A DNA stretch of 42,610 nucleotides from the NCBI GenBank assembly GCA_023144635.1, contig JAGLFH010000013.1, forward strand, positions 1 through 42,610, read 5' to 3'. How positions within the stretch are numbered: position 1 is the first letter of the stretch; every line of letters begins with the position of its first letter. Source of the DNA: Candidatus Auribacterota bacterium. Its GTDB lineage: Bacteria > Auribacterota > JAFGBW01 > JAFGJP01. The notes below the pieces were generated by a model that ran no database searches, was not told the origin of the DNA, and saw only the letters and a program-made list of their open reading frames with translations. Below, piece by piece: positions 15,539-23,893 of the stretch. The position numbers and the translations under genes were made by a program.

Positions 15539-16845
15539 AGGATATGTCTGCTTTTAATATCAATATATTTATTGATCAAAGAAACGCTTAAATTGTTCGC
15601 TTCTTCATCAAGCACAAGTATGCCTTTATCTATCAGTTTTTTTGCCATAAGATCGCGTTCTTTGCTAAGTTCATATGAAGCGATATATTTAAAAGTATCA
15701 TCTGTTGTCGAAATATCTGCATGCAGTCTTTCTCTTAAAGCGCTGTCTTTAAGGGATACGCAAAGCACTACGTGTCTTGGACGAAGCAAAGGAATGCTTG
15801 CGAGTATATGGCGTGATTGTTCTTCATCGAAAAGATCCGTAAAGATTATTATTAAGGAACGTTTAATATTTTTTAGAGCAAGATATTTTACCAGTTCAAT
15901 ATAATCTACAAAGATCATTCCGGGTTCGACTTTATATAAGGTCTCTATAATACGGTTTATTTGGCTTTTTCCATGTTTTATTGGAATAAAATTTTTTATG
16001 TTCTCTGCAAAAAGACAAAGCCCTACTTTATCTCCAAAGCGCTGGCAAAGATAACTTAGCATAAGGGTTGCATTAAGAGCATATTCAAACTTCGGATATT
16101 TTCCTGCAGAACCTATCATAGATCTTCCGCAATTTAAGCAAACAAGAACATTCTGGCTTTTTTCTATCTGAAATTCCTTTACTATTGGATATCCTTTTTT
16201 TGCTGTTGCTTTCCAGCTGATCGAGCGGTATTCATCATCTTTTTGATATTCTTTAAGCTTTTCGAACTCTCTACCGCTGCCTCTTAAGCGAAATGTGTGT
16301 ATGCCGTAATTTGCAAGATGTTTTGCCCGTGCTACTTTTTCATATTTACCTATGCCCAAAAGATTAGGATATATTCTAGCTCGTGCTTTGCCTGGTATCA
16401 TAAAAGATCGGACAGAAAATCCGTTCTCAAATCTAATTCTTACAAAAATATCTCCGAAGAAAAATTCCCCTCGTTTTTCCGGAATTACAGAATATTCAAT
16501 CTTTTTTCTTGTAAATGGTTTTAAAGTAATAGTCACATTATTTTCCATACAAGAAAAAGTATCAGGTACAGAATCTTTTACTGATATCTTAAGCTTTTTG
16601 GAAGAAAAATTGTTGATCATTAATATTATGCTGTTTTTTTGAGCAATAGATAGTTTTTTGGGTATTTTCCTATGAATTGTTACAGAACTTTTTTTAAGAA
16701 AAAAAGTATGCTCAAATATCATTATTAAAAAAAGCAAAATATCTGCTGCGATTACAGGTATGATCAATATCGGACGCAGTATGCTTAAAAAAGAACTGAC
16801 CGTTAAAATAGAAAACAAAAAAACGCTTAATCTTGTAGGCCTCAA
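15535..16845 (-). CDS. DUF58 (vWA-like) protein, MoxR partner
   Basis: A 436-aa protein with two N-terminal TM segments (about 8-45), a beta-rich region, and the DUF58 core LKEYQKDDEYRSISWKATA followed by VKEFQIEKSQNVLVCLNCG. The core opens a vWA-like fold, but the usual MIDAS DxSxS is replaced by LNCGRSM, so metal binding is doubtful. DUF58 proteins are standard partners of MoxR ATPases. The start is TTG, overlapping the moxR stop (TTGA), with GAGG a few bases upstream. It is the last gene of the six-gene minus-strand operon. Confidence 0.9.
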   Translation of the reverse strand: MRPTRLSVFLFSILTVSSFLSILRPILIIPVIAADILLFLIMIFEHTFFLKKSSVTIHRKIPKKLSIAQKNSIILMINNFSSKKLKISVKDSVPDTFSCMENNVTITLKPFTRKKIEYSVIPEKRGEFFFGDIFVRIRFENGFSVRSFMIPGKARARIYPNLLGIGKYEKVARAKHLANYGIHTFRLRGSGREFEKLKEYQKDDEYRSISWKATAKKGYPIVKEFQIEKSQNVLVCLNCGRSMIGSAGKYPKFEYALNATLMLSYLCQRFGDKVGLCLFAENIKNFIPIKHGKSQINRIIETLYKVEPGMIFVDYIELVKYLALKNIKRSLIIIFTDLFDEEQSRHILASIPLLRPRHVVLCVSLKDSALRERLHADISTTDDTFKYIASYELSKERDLMAKKLIDKGILVLDEEANNLSVSLINKYIDIKSRHIL

Positions 16846-17816
16846 CGCGGTACCTCGATATCGTTTAATATTGATGATATTATATCATCTTCCTTTAAAC
16901 CTTCTATTTCTGCTTCAGGCTTCAGTATGATCCGGTGTCTTAAAACTGGATAACTCATTTTCTTTATATCATCCGGAGTAACAAAAGTCCTTTGTTTAAA
17001 AAGAGCGGCACCTTTTGCAGAGCCGAGAAGGCTTATTAAAGCTCTGGGGCTTGCGCCGAGAATGGTACTATCTGATTCTCTTGTTGCACGGACTATTTTT
17101 ATTATGTATTCCTGCAATTCGCTTGATACAGTTACACTGGTAAGCTTTTTTCGTATATTTAAGATTATTTCTTCGTTCAGGATCTTTTCAGTACCTGAGG
17201 TGGACATGTCCATAAAATCTCTACCCTCGTTAGTTTTTGATATTATTATTTTTTCTTCTTCATATTCTGGATAAGTTATGAGGATTTTCATAAGAAAACG
17301 GTCTCTTTGTGCTTCCGGAAGTTCATATGTTCCTTCCTGCTCAATAGGGTTCTGAGTTGCAAAAACAGAAAAAATAGGGGACATCTTGTGAGATATGCCG
17401 TCTATTGTCACCTGCTTTTCCTGCATTACTTCCAGAAGCGCTGATTGTGTTTTAGCCGGTGTCCTGTTTATTTCATCAGCAAGAAGAAAATCTGTGAACA
17501 CAGGTCCTTTCTCAAGATTAAAGGTGTTTTCTTTCATATTAAAGACATTGGTACCTATTATGTCAGACGGCATAAGATCGGGTGTGAACTGAATTCGTTT
17601 GAACGATACCTGACAAATATGAGCAAGAGTTTTCACAAGAAGTGTTTTGGCAATTCCCGGAACGCCTTCTATTAGAACGTGCCCGCCTGTTATCAGAGCT
17701 ATGATGACATCTTCTATTGTTTCTCCATTTCCGATAACAACTTTTTGTATTTCCTCTTTTATCTTTTGAAGTTGTTCTATTGTTTCATTAAGCATGTCTG
17801 TTACATTATTATCCAT
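16842..17816 (-). CDS. MoxR-family AAA+ ATPase
   Basis: A cytoplasmic AAA+ ATPase of the MoxR class, thought to act as a chaperone for assembly or activation of vWA-domain partners. Walker A is GVPGIAKT (about residues 55-62), Walker B LLADEINR, sensor region FATQNPIEQEGTYELPEAQR, and the lid domain contains GASPRALISLL. The 324-aa length is normal. The ATG overlaps the DUF4350 stop by 8 bases behind AAGGAG, so it is translationally coupled. Partners here are DUF58, DUF4350, DUF4129 and, by context, the zinc-finger proteins. Confidence 0.95.
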   Translation of the reverse strand: MDNNVTDMLNETIEQLQKIKEEIQKVVIGNGETIEDVIIALITGGHVLIEGVPGIAKTLLVKTLAHICQVSFKRIQFTPDLMPSDIIGTNVFNMKENTFNLEKGPVFTDFLLADEINRTPAKTQSALLEVMQEKQVTIDGISHKMSPIFSVFATQNPIEQEGTYELPEAQRDRFLMKILITYPEYEEEKIIISKTNEGRDFMDMSTSGTEKILNEEIILNIRKKLTSVTVSSELQEYIIKIVRATRESDSTILGASPRALISLLGSAKGAALFKQRTFVTPDDIKKMSYPVLRHRIILKPEAEIEGLKEDDIISSILNDIEVPR

Positions 17817-19167
17817 TGATATTCTCCTTTCTGAAAGTATCTATTTTTTTTATTATCGATTTAAATTCAAGACGACTGAGCTTTTTGTTCAGCTTTATTT
17901 CAAAACATTTAAGTGCGGATAATGAAAGATGATCCTTCATCCAGTAAGGAAATATTTTTAAAAGACTTTCCTTTGTGTTTGGTGTGTTTTTTCCTTTTGT
18001 TTCCAGCTCTTCAAGAGTATATTTTGCGAAAACAAGTGCTGCGTTTGCTCGGGGTGTATTCCTTTTATAAATATGTGCTGTTGCAGAAAGCAGCTCATCA
18101 TAGTGAAGTCTTAACGTCTCTTCTGTTTTTTTCGGATTTCCAAAACGGGATGAAGAATACCAAATGAAAATAATAAAGAATAAGAAAACATGTATAATAA
18201 ATAATTCCATGTCATACTTCATCATAAGATTAGTAAAGTCTTCATGTAATTCAAAGCCATTATGGTATTCATCAAAACCGATTATGCCTTTTTTCCCGTA
18301 ACTCTCTATGATGTTTAAAAGAAATCTCAGATTATCATTTTCGAGTATATGGCTGTTTAATATAATGCTCGGGGCACTAATTACTATTAGATGACCTTTG
18401 CCGACGTTTTTGTGAACGGCAATAGGCAAACAATCGTTTAAATATAATTCAGTAAAAGATCCTTTTTTATCAGATTCTATACTTGTGTGTGAATGATGTG
18501 AAATTTTGGAAGTGTTTTTTGTAAGTATGTTTTCCTGTGCTTCAATTAAAGGTTTGTCTTCTTCTTCCTTGTTTTTGTCCTCTTTTGCAGATTTTTTCTC
18601 TTTTATGGTCTTTTCTTCTACAAGTTTTATATCAAAAATATTTAAAAATTCTTCAAAAGTATTATCAGTTAAAAAAACAACAGTGTTGCCATTTTCGAGA
18701 TAGCGTATATATTTTTGTTTGTGTTTATTATAGAGCCTTTCATATATCTCCTGTCTTATTTTATTCTGTTTTTCTAGATCCGTATCTTCTGTCTTTTCCT
18801 TTGAATCTGTATCGCTGCTTGCGTCCTCTTTTTTTTCATCACAAGAGCTTTCTTCATCAGAAACTGGAAAATCACATGAACTGCATGAAGAATTTGACCA
18901 GCTTTTTAGAAGAGGAGTTTTTGGCTCTATGATAAAAACAAGAGAACATTTTTTTTCCTCCCAGAGTTCCTTTTCTATCCTTTTTACCTGAAATCCAAGA
19001 TTTGAAAGCATAAGATAAAAGGCTCTTGTTCCATGGGAATCACTCCTAAAGGTCGAATATTCAGGATAAATATCACCACGCTTATGCGACCACTCAATTT
19101 CTTTTAAAGCAACAAAAGAAAAAATTGCAAGAAGTAATATTATTATTATTATTTTAACTGTTTTCAT
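17809..19167 (-). CDS. DUF4350-domain membrane protein
   Basis: A 452-aa protein. TM1 lies at about 4-20. An extracytoplasmic domain follows with SHGTRAFYLMLSNLGFQVKRIE and a DUF4350 core GKGHLIVISAP...LRFLLNIIESYGKKGIIGFDEYHNGF near 265-315. TM2 is about 327-347, and the C-terminal region (350-452) is cytoplasmic. An unusual low-complexity acidic/lysine insert (Ser-Cys-Asp-Glu-Lys rich, about 95-140 and 190-212) interrupts the extracytoplasmic domain and contains five cysteines in a short space. It overlaps DUF4129 by 14 bases and moxR by 8. The function of the family is unknown. Confidence 0.82.
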   Translation of the reverse strand: MKTVKIIIIILLLAIFSFVALKEIEWSHKRGDIYPEYSTFRSDSHGTRAFYLMLSNLGFQVKRIEKELWEEKKCSLVFIIEPKTPLLKSWSNSSCSSCDFPVSDEESSCDEKKEDASSDTDSKEKTEDTDLEKQNKIRQEIYERLYNKHKQKYIRYLENGNTVVFLTDNTFEEFLNIFDIKLVEEKTIKEKKSAKEDKNKEEEDKPLIEAQENILTKNTSKISHHSHTSIESDKKGSFTELYLNDCLPIAVHKNVGKGHLIVISAPSIILNSHILENDNLRFLLNIIESYGKKGIIGFDEYHNGFELHEDFTNLMMKYDMELFIIHVFLFFIIFIWYSSSRFGNPKKTEETLRLHYDELLSATAHIYKRNTPRANAALVFAKYTLEELETKGKNTPNTKESLLKIFPYWMKDHLSLSALKCFEIKLNKKLSRLEFKSIIKKIDTFRKENING

Positions 19168-19999
19168 TTTTAGTTGCAGACATGCTTTTTTTAATGGTTT
19201 CTATGTTTCTATCACACAACGCAAAATCATCTTTATAACACGGAAATTTTCCGTACCAGTTTTTCTCATACTGCTGGATTATCTCTTTAAACTCTTTTTC
19301 AAGCCCAAGTTTTTTTCTGTTTATAATTGAATAATATTCCCAATTAGTCTTGTTCCTGTCATAAATTATTATCCTTTTTCTGTGAAGAAAACTTAAAAGA
19401 GATAAATAAAGAGCTCTTAATGCTTCAAGGTATTGATCTTTAGAGGAGAATTCATAGGCCATTTTATGCCATTCGTCATATGAATAGTCAGTAGGTTTTA
19501 TTTTGTTCTCATCAAGAAGTGTAAAAGAAGATATTTGGGTTTTATTTAAATTAGTATTTTTCTTCTTTTTTATGAAAAAGAAGAAAAATACTAAAATTGC
19601 AAGAATAATGAATATGATCAAAAAGAATAAAGCATATTCCGAGAAAAAGTCCTTAAATGACGGAGGCTTTTCAAGATCTTTTTTTCTAAAGAAATCTTTT
19701 ATCTTTTTAATTATATTTTCTATATCTTTACCGATCTTTTCATAAATATATGCACCAAGAGCTTCTTTTTTGTCTTTCAACCATTCGACAAAAGAAGCAA
19801 TTGTTTTTTCCTCTTTGTTCTCCTCATGGTCTAAGTTCAGAAATTCAGGTTTTCTTAGTATTTCTCTTACGATAGAGCGGGCTTCATCGGTCTCAATGTT
19901 ATTAGCTTTATTGCGAGGTATCCTGTCCTCACCGAATAACGGATGCAGGAAGGAGAATACTATAAATAAAAGTATAAGTATTTTATATCTGTTTTTCAT
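19154..19999 (-). CDS. DUF4129-domain membrane protein
   Basis: A signal peptide or first TM (MKNRYKILILLFIVFSF), an extracytoplasmic segment, one TM (about 124-145, Phe-rich), then a C-terminal DUF4129 domain: DQYLEALRALYLSLLSFLHR, TNWEYYSII and YEKNWYGKFP. DUF4129 usually accompanies MoxR/DUF58 systems and some transglutaminase-like proteins. An upstream ATG at 20017 would overlap the preceding gene by 35 bases; ATG 19999 gives a cleaner signal sequence and a 17-base overlap, so I prefer it. Confidence 0.82.
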   Translation of the reverse strand: MKNRYKILILLFIVFSFLHPLFGEDRIPRNKANNIETDEARSIVREILRKPEFLNLDHEENKEEKTIASFVEWLKDKKEALGAYIYEKIGKDIENIIKKIKDFFRKKDLEKPPSFKDFFSEYALFFLIIFIILAILVFFFFFIKKKKNTNLNKTQISSFTLLDENKIKPTDYSYDEWHKMAYEFSSKDQYLEALRALYLSLLSFLHRKRIIIYDRNKTNWEYYSIINRKKLGLEKEFKEIIQQYEKNWYGKFPCYKDDFALCDRNIETIKKSMSATKNENS

Positions 20000-20855
20000 T
20001 TTCTGTAAGGTTCTCAAGTTTTATTATGAGATCTTTTCCTGAGCGGTTTGCTGAATGATGAAAAAAATATACCGTATGCACTATAGTCCAGAAAAAATCA
20101 AAAAACATAAGTGTGATTATCGAACAAAAAAATATAAAACGTGGTGATGAAAGCTTCAAAGCGAATGAATGAGAATCAATAATATGAAAAAATCCTAGAA
20201 CGCCAACAATAAAATATAAGCCGGTGACAATATTGATAAAAAGCAGGGCCATTATTAAAAAACCTGCAAGTGAAAGCCTGATAAGAAAAAAAAGATTTCT
20301 AAATAGTGTTGAAAATGTTTCTCTTACAGGTTTTGTTGTTTTTTCTTCTTCAAGCAGAATTATTGGAATTGAAAGACCTGCGCATATATAAAAAAGTACG
20401 GGAGGAATTATAAAATAAATGGTAATAAATCCTAATGAAAAGAAAAGAGAACATACTGCGATGCCATCTAAAACCTTACCTTTTATAATAGGCATTATTC
20501 CCTGTCCTTGAGCTTTTTGCCCCATAATATTAAGTGCAGTAACAGCAGTTAATATTACTTTTCCGGCCATTGATAAATATAAAGCTCCTGATAAGACGCA
20601 AGCCATGATCGAAATAAATAAGAATTGTTCATGGCTTGAGCTTGAAAACCTTGAGATCTTTGAAAAAAAATAAAATATGCCTATCCAAAAAGGTGATGAA
20701 AAAAGAAGATATGGTGTGATTTGTCCGACTATGTCACTTTTAATGACCTGAAAAGCTTTATCATAGATATTGCAAATTTCGGCAAGGGATCTGTATATAA
20801 GTAAAAATATAATTGAAAAAACCAGTAATAACAATATTACATAGAGAAAAGACAT
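19983..20855 (-). CDS. Polytopic membrane protein of the MoxR operon
   Basis: 290 aa with about six hydrophobic segments (roughly 3-22, 50-66, 82-103, 130-165, 196-225 and 240-268). There is no recognisable catalytic motif. A central EEEKTTKPVRETFSTLFRN after a Pro-containing helix is reminiscent of glycerophosphodiester-phosphodiesterase-type membrane domains, but I do not assign the family. It follows the zinc-finger gene by 2 bases behind an AAGGAT RBS and precedes DUF4129 with overlap, so it belongs to the same operon. Confidence 0.7.
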   Translation of the reverse strand: MSFLYVILLLLVFSIIFLLIYRSLAEICNIYDKAFQVIKSDIVGQITPYLLFSSPFWIGIFYFFSKISRFSSSSHEQFLFISIMACVLSGALYLSMAGKVILTAVTALNIMGQKAQGQGIMPIIKGKVLDGIAVCSLFFSLGFITIYFIIPPVLFYICAGLSIPIILLEEEKTTKPVRETFSTLFRNLFFLIRLSLAGFLIMALLFINIVTGLYFIVGVLGFFHIIDSHSFALKLSSPRFIFFCSIITLMFFDFFWTIVHTVYFFHHSANRSGKDLIIKLENLTENEKQI

Positions 20856-20857
20856 TC

Positions 20858-21175
20858 TTAATCCTTTTTATCTGTGGTTTCTTCAATCTGTTTTTCTGAG
20901 ATGTTTTCTAATGCAATTTTACCTGCTAAATAAAAAGTAAGAAGAAATATACAAAAACTGAATAGAATAAGAAAAAAAGTTTTTAAAAATGATGAAGAAA
21001 ACCTTTTTTTGCTTTCTTTTGATGTGATCTTTTCAAGGCATTCTTTACAGTAATTGATCCCGTCAAAACGGGTTAAACATTCGCTGCAGAAGGGATTATG
21101 ACATTTTATGCATATTCCTGACCCTTCCCGTAAGGAATGAATACTGCAGTAAGTATTTGAAATGTTTTTTGCCAA
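20858..21175 (-). CDS. Single-TM B-box-like zinc-finger protein
   Basis: A 105-aa protein whose N-terminal module has C10, H13, C22, C25, C30, C33, C43 and C46. This is the CxxH-CxxC-CxxC-CxxC pattern of the zinc modules at 12667-14010, with matching spacing. After a short Ser/Lys linker comes one TM segment (about 66-88) and a short acidic tail. The start is TTG (MAKN) behind GAGGT. It is the first gene of the DUF58/MoxR operon, so zinc-module proteins occur in both arms of the cluster. Confidence 0.8.
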   Translation of the reverse strand: MAKNISNTYCSIHSLREGSGICIKCHNPFCSECLTRFDGINYCKECLEKITSKESKKRFSSSFLKTFFLILFSFCIFLLTFYLAGKIALENISEKQIEETTDKKD

Positions 21176-21244
21176 TGTTACCTCAATAATTTAATGTTAA
21201 TATAATAATATAAAAGACATTATATTTAAATATCTTTTAGAGTA

Positions 21245-21273
21245 TTGACAAAAGAGATATAACATTATATTTT
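21245..21273 (+). promoter_or_regulatory. Sigma-70-type promoter of the zinc-ribbon gene
   Basis: A consensus TTGACA (21245-21250), a 17-base spacer and TATTTT (21268-21273), 34 bases before the ATG at 21308. Confidence 0.65.
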
Positions 21274-21307
21274 TTATAAGTTTTAATTATAAAAATGGAG
21301 GAAGCTG

Positions 21308-21529
21308 ATGCCCATATACACATATATTTGTAATAAATGCAGCAAGGAGTTTGATCTTTTAGAAGGGGTTACAAAAGAGAAGGCAAAAAAAGTGTGTCCA
21401 ACATGTGGAAGTAAAAGCATAAAAAAGACTTTTGCCAGTTTTGGTGTTGGTAAAGAGAAAACATCTTTATCTCAGATGCAAGGAAACTGTTCGACTTGTC
21501 CGCATGGCAACTCCTGCGGAATGATGTAG
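21308..21529 (+). CDS. FmdB-family zinc-ribbon protein
   Basis: A 73-aa protein opening MPIYTYICNKCSKEFDLLEG with CxxC at 9-12 and a second knuckle CPTCGS, the FmdB-type zinc ribbon. A Ser/Gln linker leads to a Cys-rich tail (CSTCPHGNSCGMM), a common addition in this family that may bind a second metal. FmdB proteins are proposed regulators but this is poorly tested. It is a single gene with its own promoter and the SD GGAGG. Confidence 0.85.
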   Translation: MPIYTYICNKCSKEFDLLEGVTKEKAKKVCPTCGSKSIKKTFASFGVGKEKTSLSQMQGNCSTCPHGNSCGMM

Positions 21530-22075
21530 TAATAAATAGAAGAGAGAAGTTAGAGGGTAGAAGACAGAAAGCAGAAAAAGAGGATAAAGCTTTAAAGGGT
21601 TAAAAAGTTACAGGGTTCAAGGTCCTTCGACAAGCTCAGGATTAAAAACGCTACGCTGATAGAAAATAGAAAAAAGACGAGGGATGAAGGACGAGGGACG
21701 AAAAAACAAAAGCACAAGGCACAAGAGGAAAAGATTAGGATAAAGACAGGGGGCTGAGGAGTGAAGCAAAAAGGGAGATAAAATTTAGAATGTGAAGTTA
21801 CAGAATACTTTTGCTAAGTTTATTATAGAAAGGCATGCAAGAGAAACAGAAAATAAATAATGGTATTTTCTTTAAGTTTATGCTAAGTAAAGAGTTAAGG
21901 CGTTTAGTGCTTTTTGGGATTTCACCTGTAGCCAAAATTTATCATTTATTATCCAATATTTTACAATTACAAGACACGTGTTAGTTCTTTGTCTTAGCTT
22001 TTTGAATTTTTTAGTTTTTTAGTCCTGTATTCTGTCCTCTGTATTCTGTCCTCTGTTTTTTACATGTGTATCCGA
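21530..22075. repeat. Spacer with several heptad-phased tracts
   Basis: 546 bp without a supportable gene. Heptad tracts: 21535-21583 (seven units, mostly NNNAGAA, purine-rich), 21676-21703 (GACGAGG/GATGAAG), 21710-21730 (AGCACAA/GGCACAA) and 22022-22063 (GTCCTGT, ATTCTGT and CCTCTGT units alternating). A dispersed fragment GTCCTTCGACAAGCTCAGGA lies at 21622-21641. The region 21740-22020 shows only AT-rich sequence. The last tract ends 13 bases before the purN -35. Confidence 0.7.
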
Positions 22076-22104
22076 TTGACAAGCTGTTATATAGGTGATA
22101 AAAT
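22076..22104 (+). promoter_or_regulatory. Strong sigma-70-type promoter of purN-hisG
   Basis: TTGACA (22076-22081), a 17-base spacer and TAAAAT (22099-22104), 30 bases before the purN ATG. The best promoter match in the window. Confidence 0.75.
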
Positions 22105-22133
22105 ACCGCCTCACTTGAAAAAAGGTGTGTTTT

Positions 22134-22763
22134 ATGGCGTTGAAAGTAGCTGTATTGGGATCAGGATCAGGTACAAATTTTGAATCTATAGCGGAGTATT
22201 TTTCTCAAGAGGACAAAAAAAATATAGCTGAAATAGTATGTGTAATAAGTGATATACCGAACGCATATATAATTGAGAGAGCGCGTAAAAGGAATATTCC
22301 GGCTGTTTTGATACCGTGCACTGCTTATAAGACAAAGCTTGATAGTGAAGCAGAGATCAAATATGTTGATTATTTAAAGGATTATGACACAGAACTTGTT
22401 GTTCTTGCGGGATTTATGCGGATAGTAAAGGATGATCTGCTTCTAGCTTTTCCGGGGCGTGTTATAAATATTCATCCGGCACTTCTCCCTTCTTTTAGGG
22501 GGCTGAAATCGTGGCAGCAAGCGTATGATTATGGGGTAAAAGTAACTGGCTGTACTGTTCATATTGTTGATAGCGGTATTGATACAGGACCTATCATTGC
22601 ACAGCGAGTTGTCGAAATATTAAGTGATGATACAAATAAGACTATTCATGAGAATATACAGGTTGAGGAACATGATGTGTATCCAAAAGTAATTGAGGCA
22701 ATTGCGCTTGGAAGAGTTACTCTTGAAAAAAGAAGAGTGATCTTAAAGGGAGGAAATATATGA
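22134..22763 (+). CDS. purN: Phosphoribosylglycinamide formyltransferase
   Basis: PurN transfers a formyl group from 10-formyl-THF to GAR, step three of purine synthesis. Near the start, [12 protein letters not shown] binds the phosphate of [16 protein letters not shown] carries the catalytic Asn and His, and [19 protein letters not shown] carries the catalytic Asp. A GTG at 22125 is in frame, but ATG 22134 lies 8 bases after AAAAAGG and gives the usual [13 protein letters not shown] start, so I choose it. It overlaps hisG by 4 bases (ATGA). Confidence 0.96.
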   Translation: MALKVAVLGSGSGTNFESIAEYFSQEDKKNIAEIVCVISDIPNAYIIERARKRNIPAVLIPCTAYKTKLDSEAEIKYVDYLKDYDTELVVLAGFMRIVKDDLLLAFPGRVINIHPALLPSFRGLKSWQQAYDYGVKVTGCTVHIVDSGIDTGPIIAQRVVEILSDDTNKTIHENIQVEEHDVYPKVIEAIALGRVTLEKRRVILKGGNI

Positions 22764-23632
22764 AAAAATTGATTTTCGGGCTGCCAAAGGGAAGCCTTCA
22801 GGAAGCAACATATAAAATGATGAAGAAAGCAGGGTTTAAAATATCCGGCTCATCCCGTTCATATAAGCCTTTTATTGATGATGATGAAATTGAGATAATT
22901 CTTATTCGTGCTCAGGAAATGGCTCGTTATGTTGAAGATGGTGCTCTTGATGCCGGAATAACAGGAAAAGACTGGATTGAGGAGAATAACGCGCGTGTTA
23001 TTGAGATGGCTGATCTGATATATGCAAAGCAGGGAATGAGGCCAGTTCGGTGGGTGCTGGCTGTACCGGAGAATTCAAAGATAAAAAAGCCTGAGGATCT
23101 TCAAGGAAAAAAAATAGCAACAGAAGCTGTGAATATGACAAAAAAATATTTAAAGAAAAAGAAGATAAAAGCTGAGGTTGAGTTTTCGTGGGGGGCGACG
23201 GAGATAAAACCTCCTGAACTTGCTGATGCGATAGTAGAGCTTACAGAGACCGGATCATCTCTTCGTGCAAATAATTTAAAAATAATAGATACAGTATTAT
23301 CTTCAACGACCAAGCTGATAATGAATAAAGATTCATATAAAGAAGATTGGAAAAAGAAAAAGGTAGAATCCATTGCAATACTTCTTGTCGGTGCTTTAGC
23401 TGCTGAGAAAAAAGTTGGAATAAAGTTGAACATTGCTAAGAAAGACCTTTCAACAATTTTAAAAATACTTCCTGCTTTAAAAAAGCCTACGATTTCTGCT
23501 CTTAGTGAAGACGGGTGGGTTGCGGTTGAGACCATAATCGAGGAAGAATTTGTAAGAAAAATGATTCCTGAACTAAAAAAAGCTGGAGCAGAGGGTATTA
23601 TAGAATATCCTTTGAATAAGGTAATAATATAA
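22760..23632 (+). CDS. hisG: ATP phosphoribosyltransferase, long form
   Basis: The first, committed enzyme of histidine synthesis (ATP + PRPP). The 290 residues include the catalytic pair of periplasmic-binding-protein-like lobes ([32 protein letters not shown], and the PRPP loop around [15 protein letters not shown]) plus a C-terminal domain of about 75 residues ([18 protein letters not shown]) typical of the long, histidine-inhibited hexameric form that needs no HisZ. It is translationally coupled to purN; no other his genes are nearby. Confidence 0.95.
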   Translation: MKKLIFGLPKGSLQEATYKMMKKAGFKISGSSRSYKPFIDDDEIEIILIRAQEMARYVEDGALDAGITGKDWIEENNARVIEMADLIYAKQGMRPVRWVLAVPENSKIKKPEDLQGKKIATEAVNMTKKYLKKKKIKAEVEFSWGATEIKPPELADAIVELTETGSSLRANNLKIIDTVLSSTTKLIMNKDSYKEDWKKKKVESIAILLVGALAAEKKVGIKLNIAKKDLSTILKILPALKKPTISALSEDGWVAVETIIEEEFVRKMIPELKKAGAEGIIEYPLNKVII

Positions 23633-23762
23633 CTAATAAGTGAAATTTAGAGTATTGTATTAGTAGTTGGTAGATAGAAATTGCTAAAAATAAAAGGTAT
23701 AATATTTATGCAGCTTTGATCTACTAGATGCTAAAGAACTTTTTTTTGAAAGGAGGAATCCA

Positions 23763-23858
23763 ATGCCTTGCGGACGCAAGAAAAGAAAGAGAAAAATAGC
23801 TCAACATAAAAGAAGAAAAAGACTTAGAAAAAATCGTCATAAGGTAAGACCGTCTTAA
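23763..23858 (+). CDS. COX24/AURKAIP1-like (mS38-type) mini-protein
   Basis: A 31-codon ORF opening MPCGRKKRKRKIAQHKRR, about half Lys/Arg, ending in KNRHKVRPS. A strong SD (AGGAGG, 23751-23756) lies 6 bases before the ATG. The pattern of a short basic peptide with KRKR...HKRRKR...RKNRHK matches bacterial AURKAIP1/COX24-domain proteins, related to mitochondrial mS38 and the mycobacterial ribosomal protein bS22, so a small-subunit ribosomal protein is likely. It lies 35 bases before the TPR gene. A TATAAT at 23698-23703 may be its -10, with a poor -35. Confidence 0.82.
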   Translation: MPCGRKKRKRKIAQHKRRKRLRKNRHKVRPS

Positions 23859-23893
23859 TGGTTTAAAGCCTTTAAAACAGGAGGTCTGCTATT

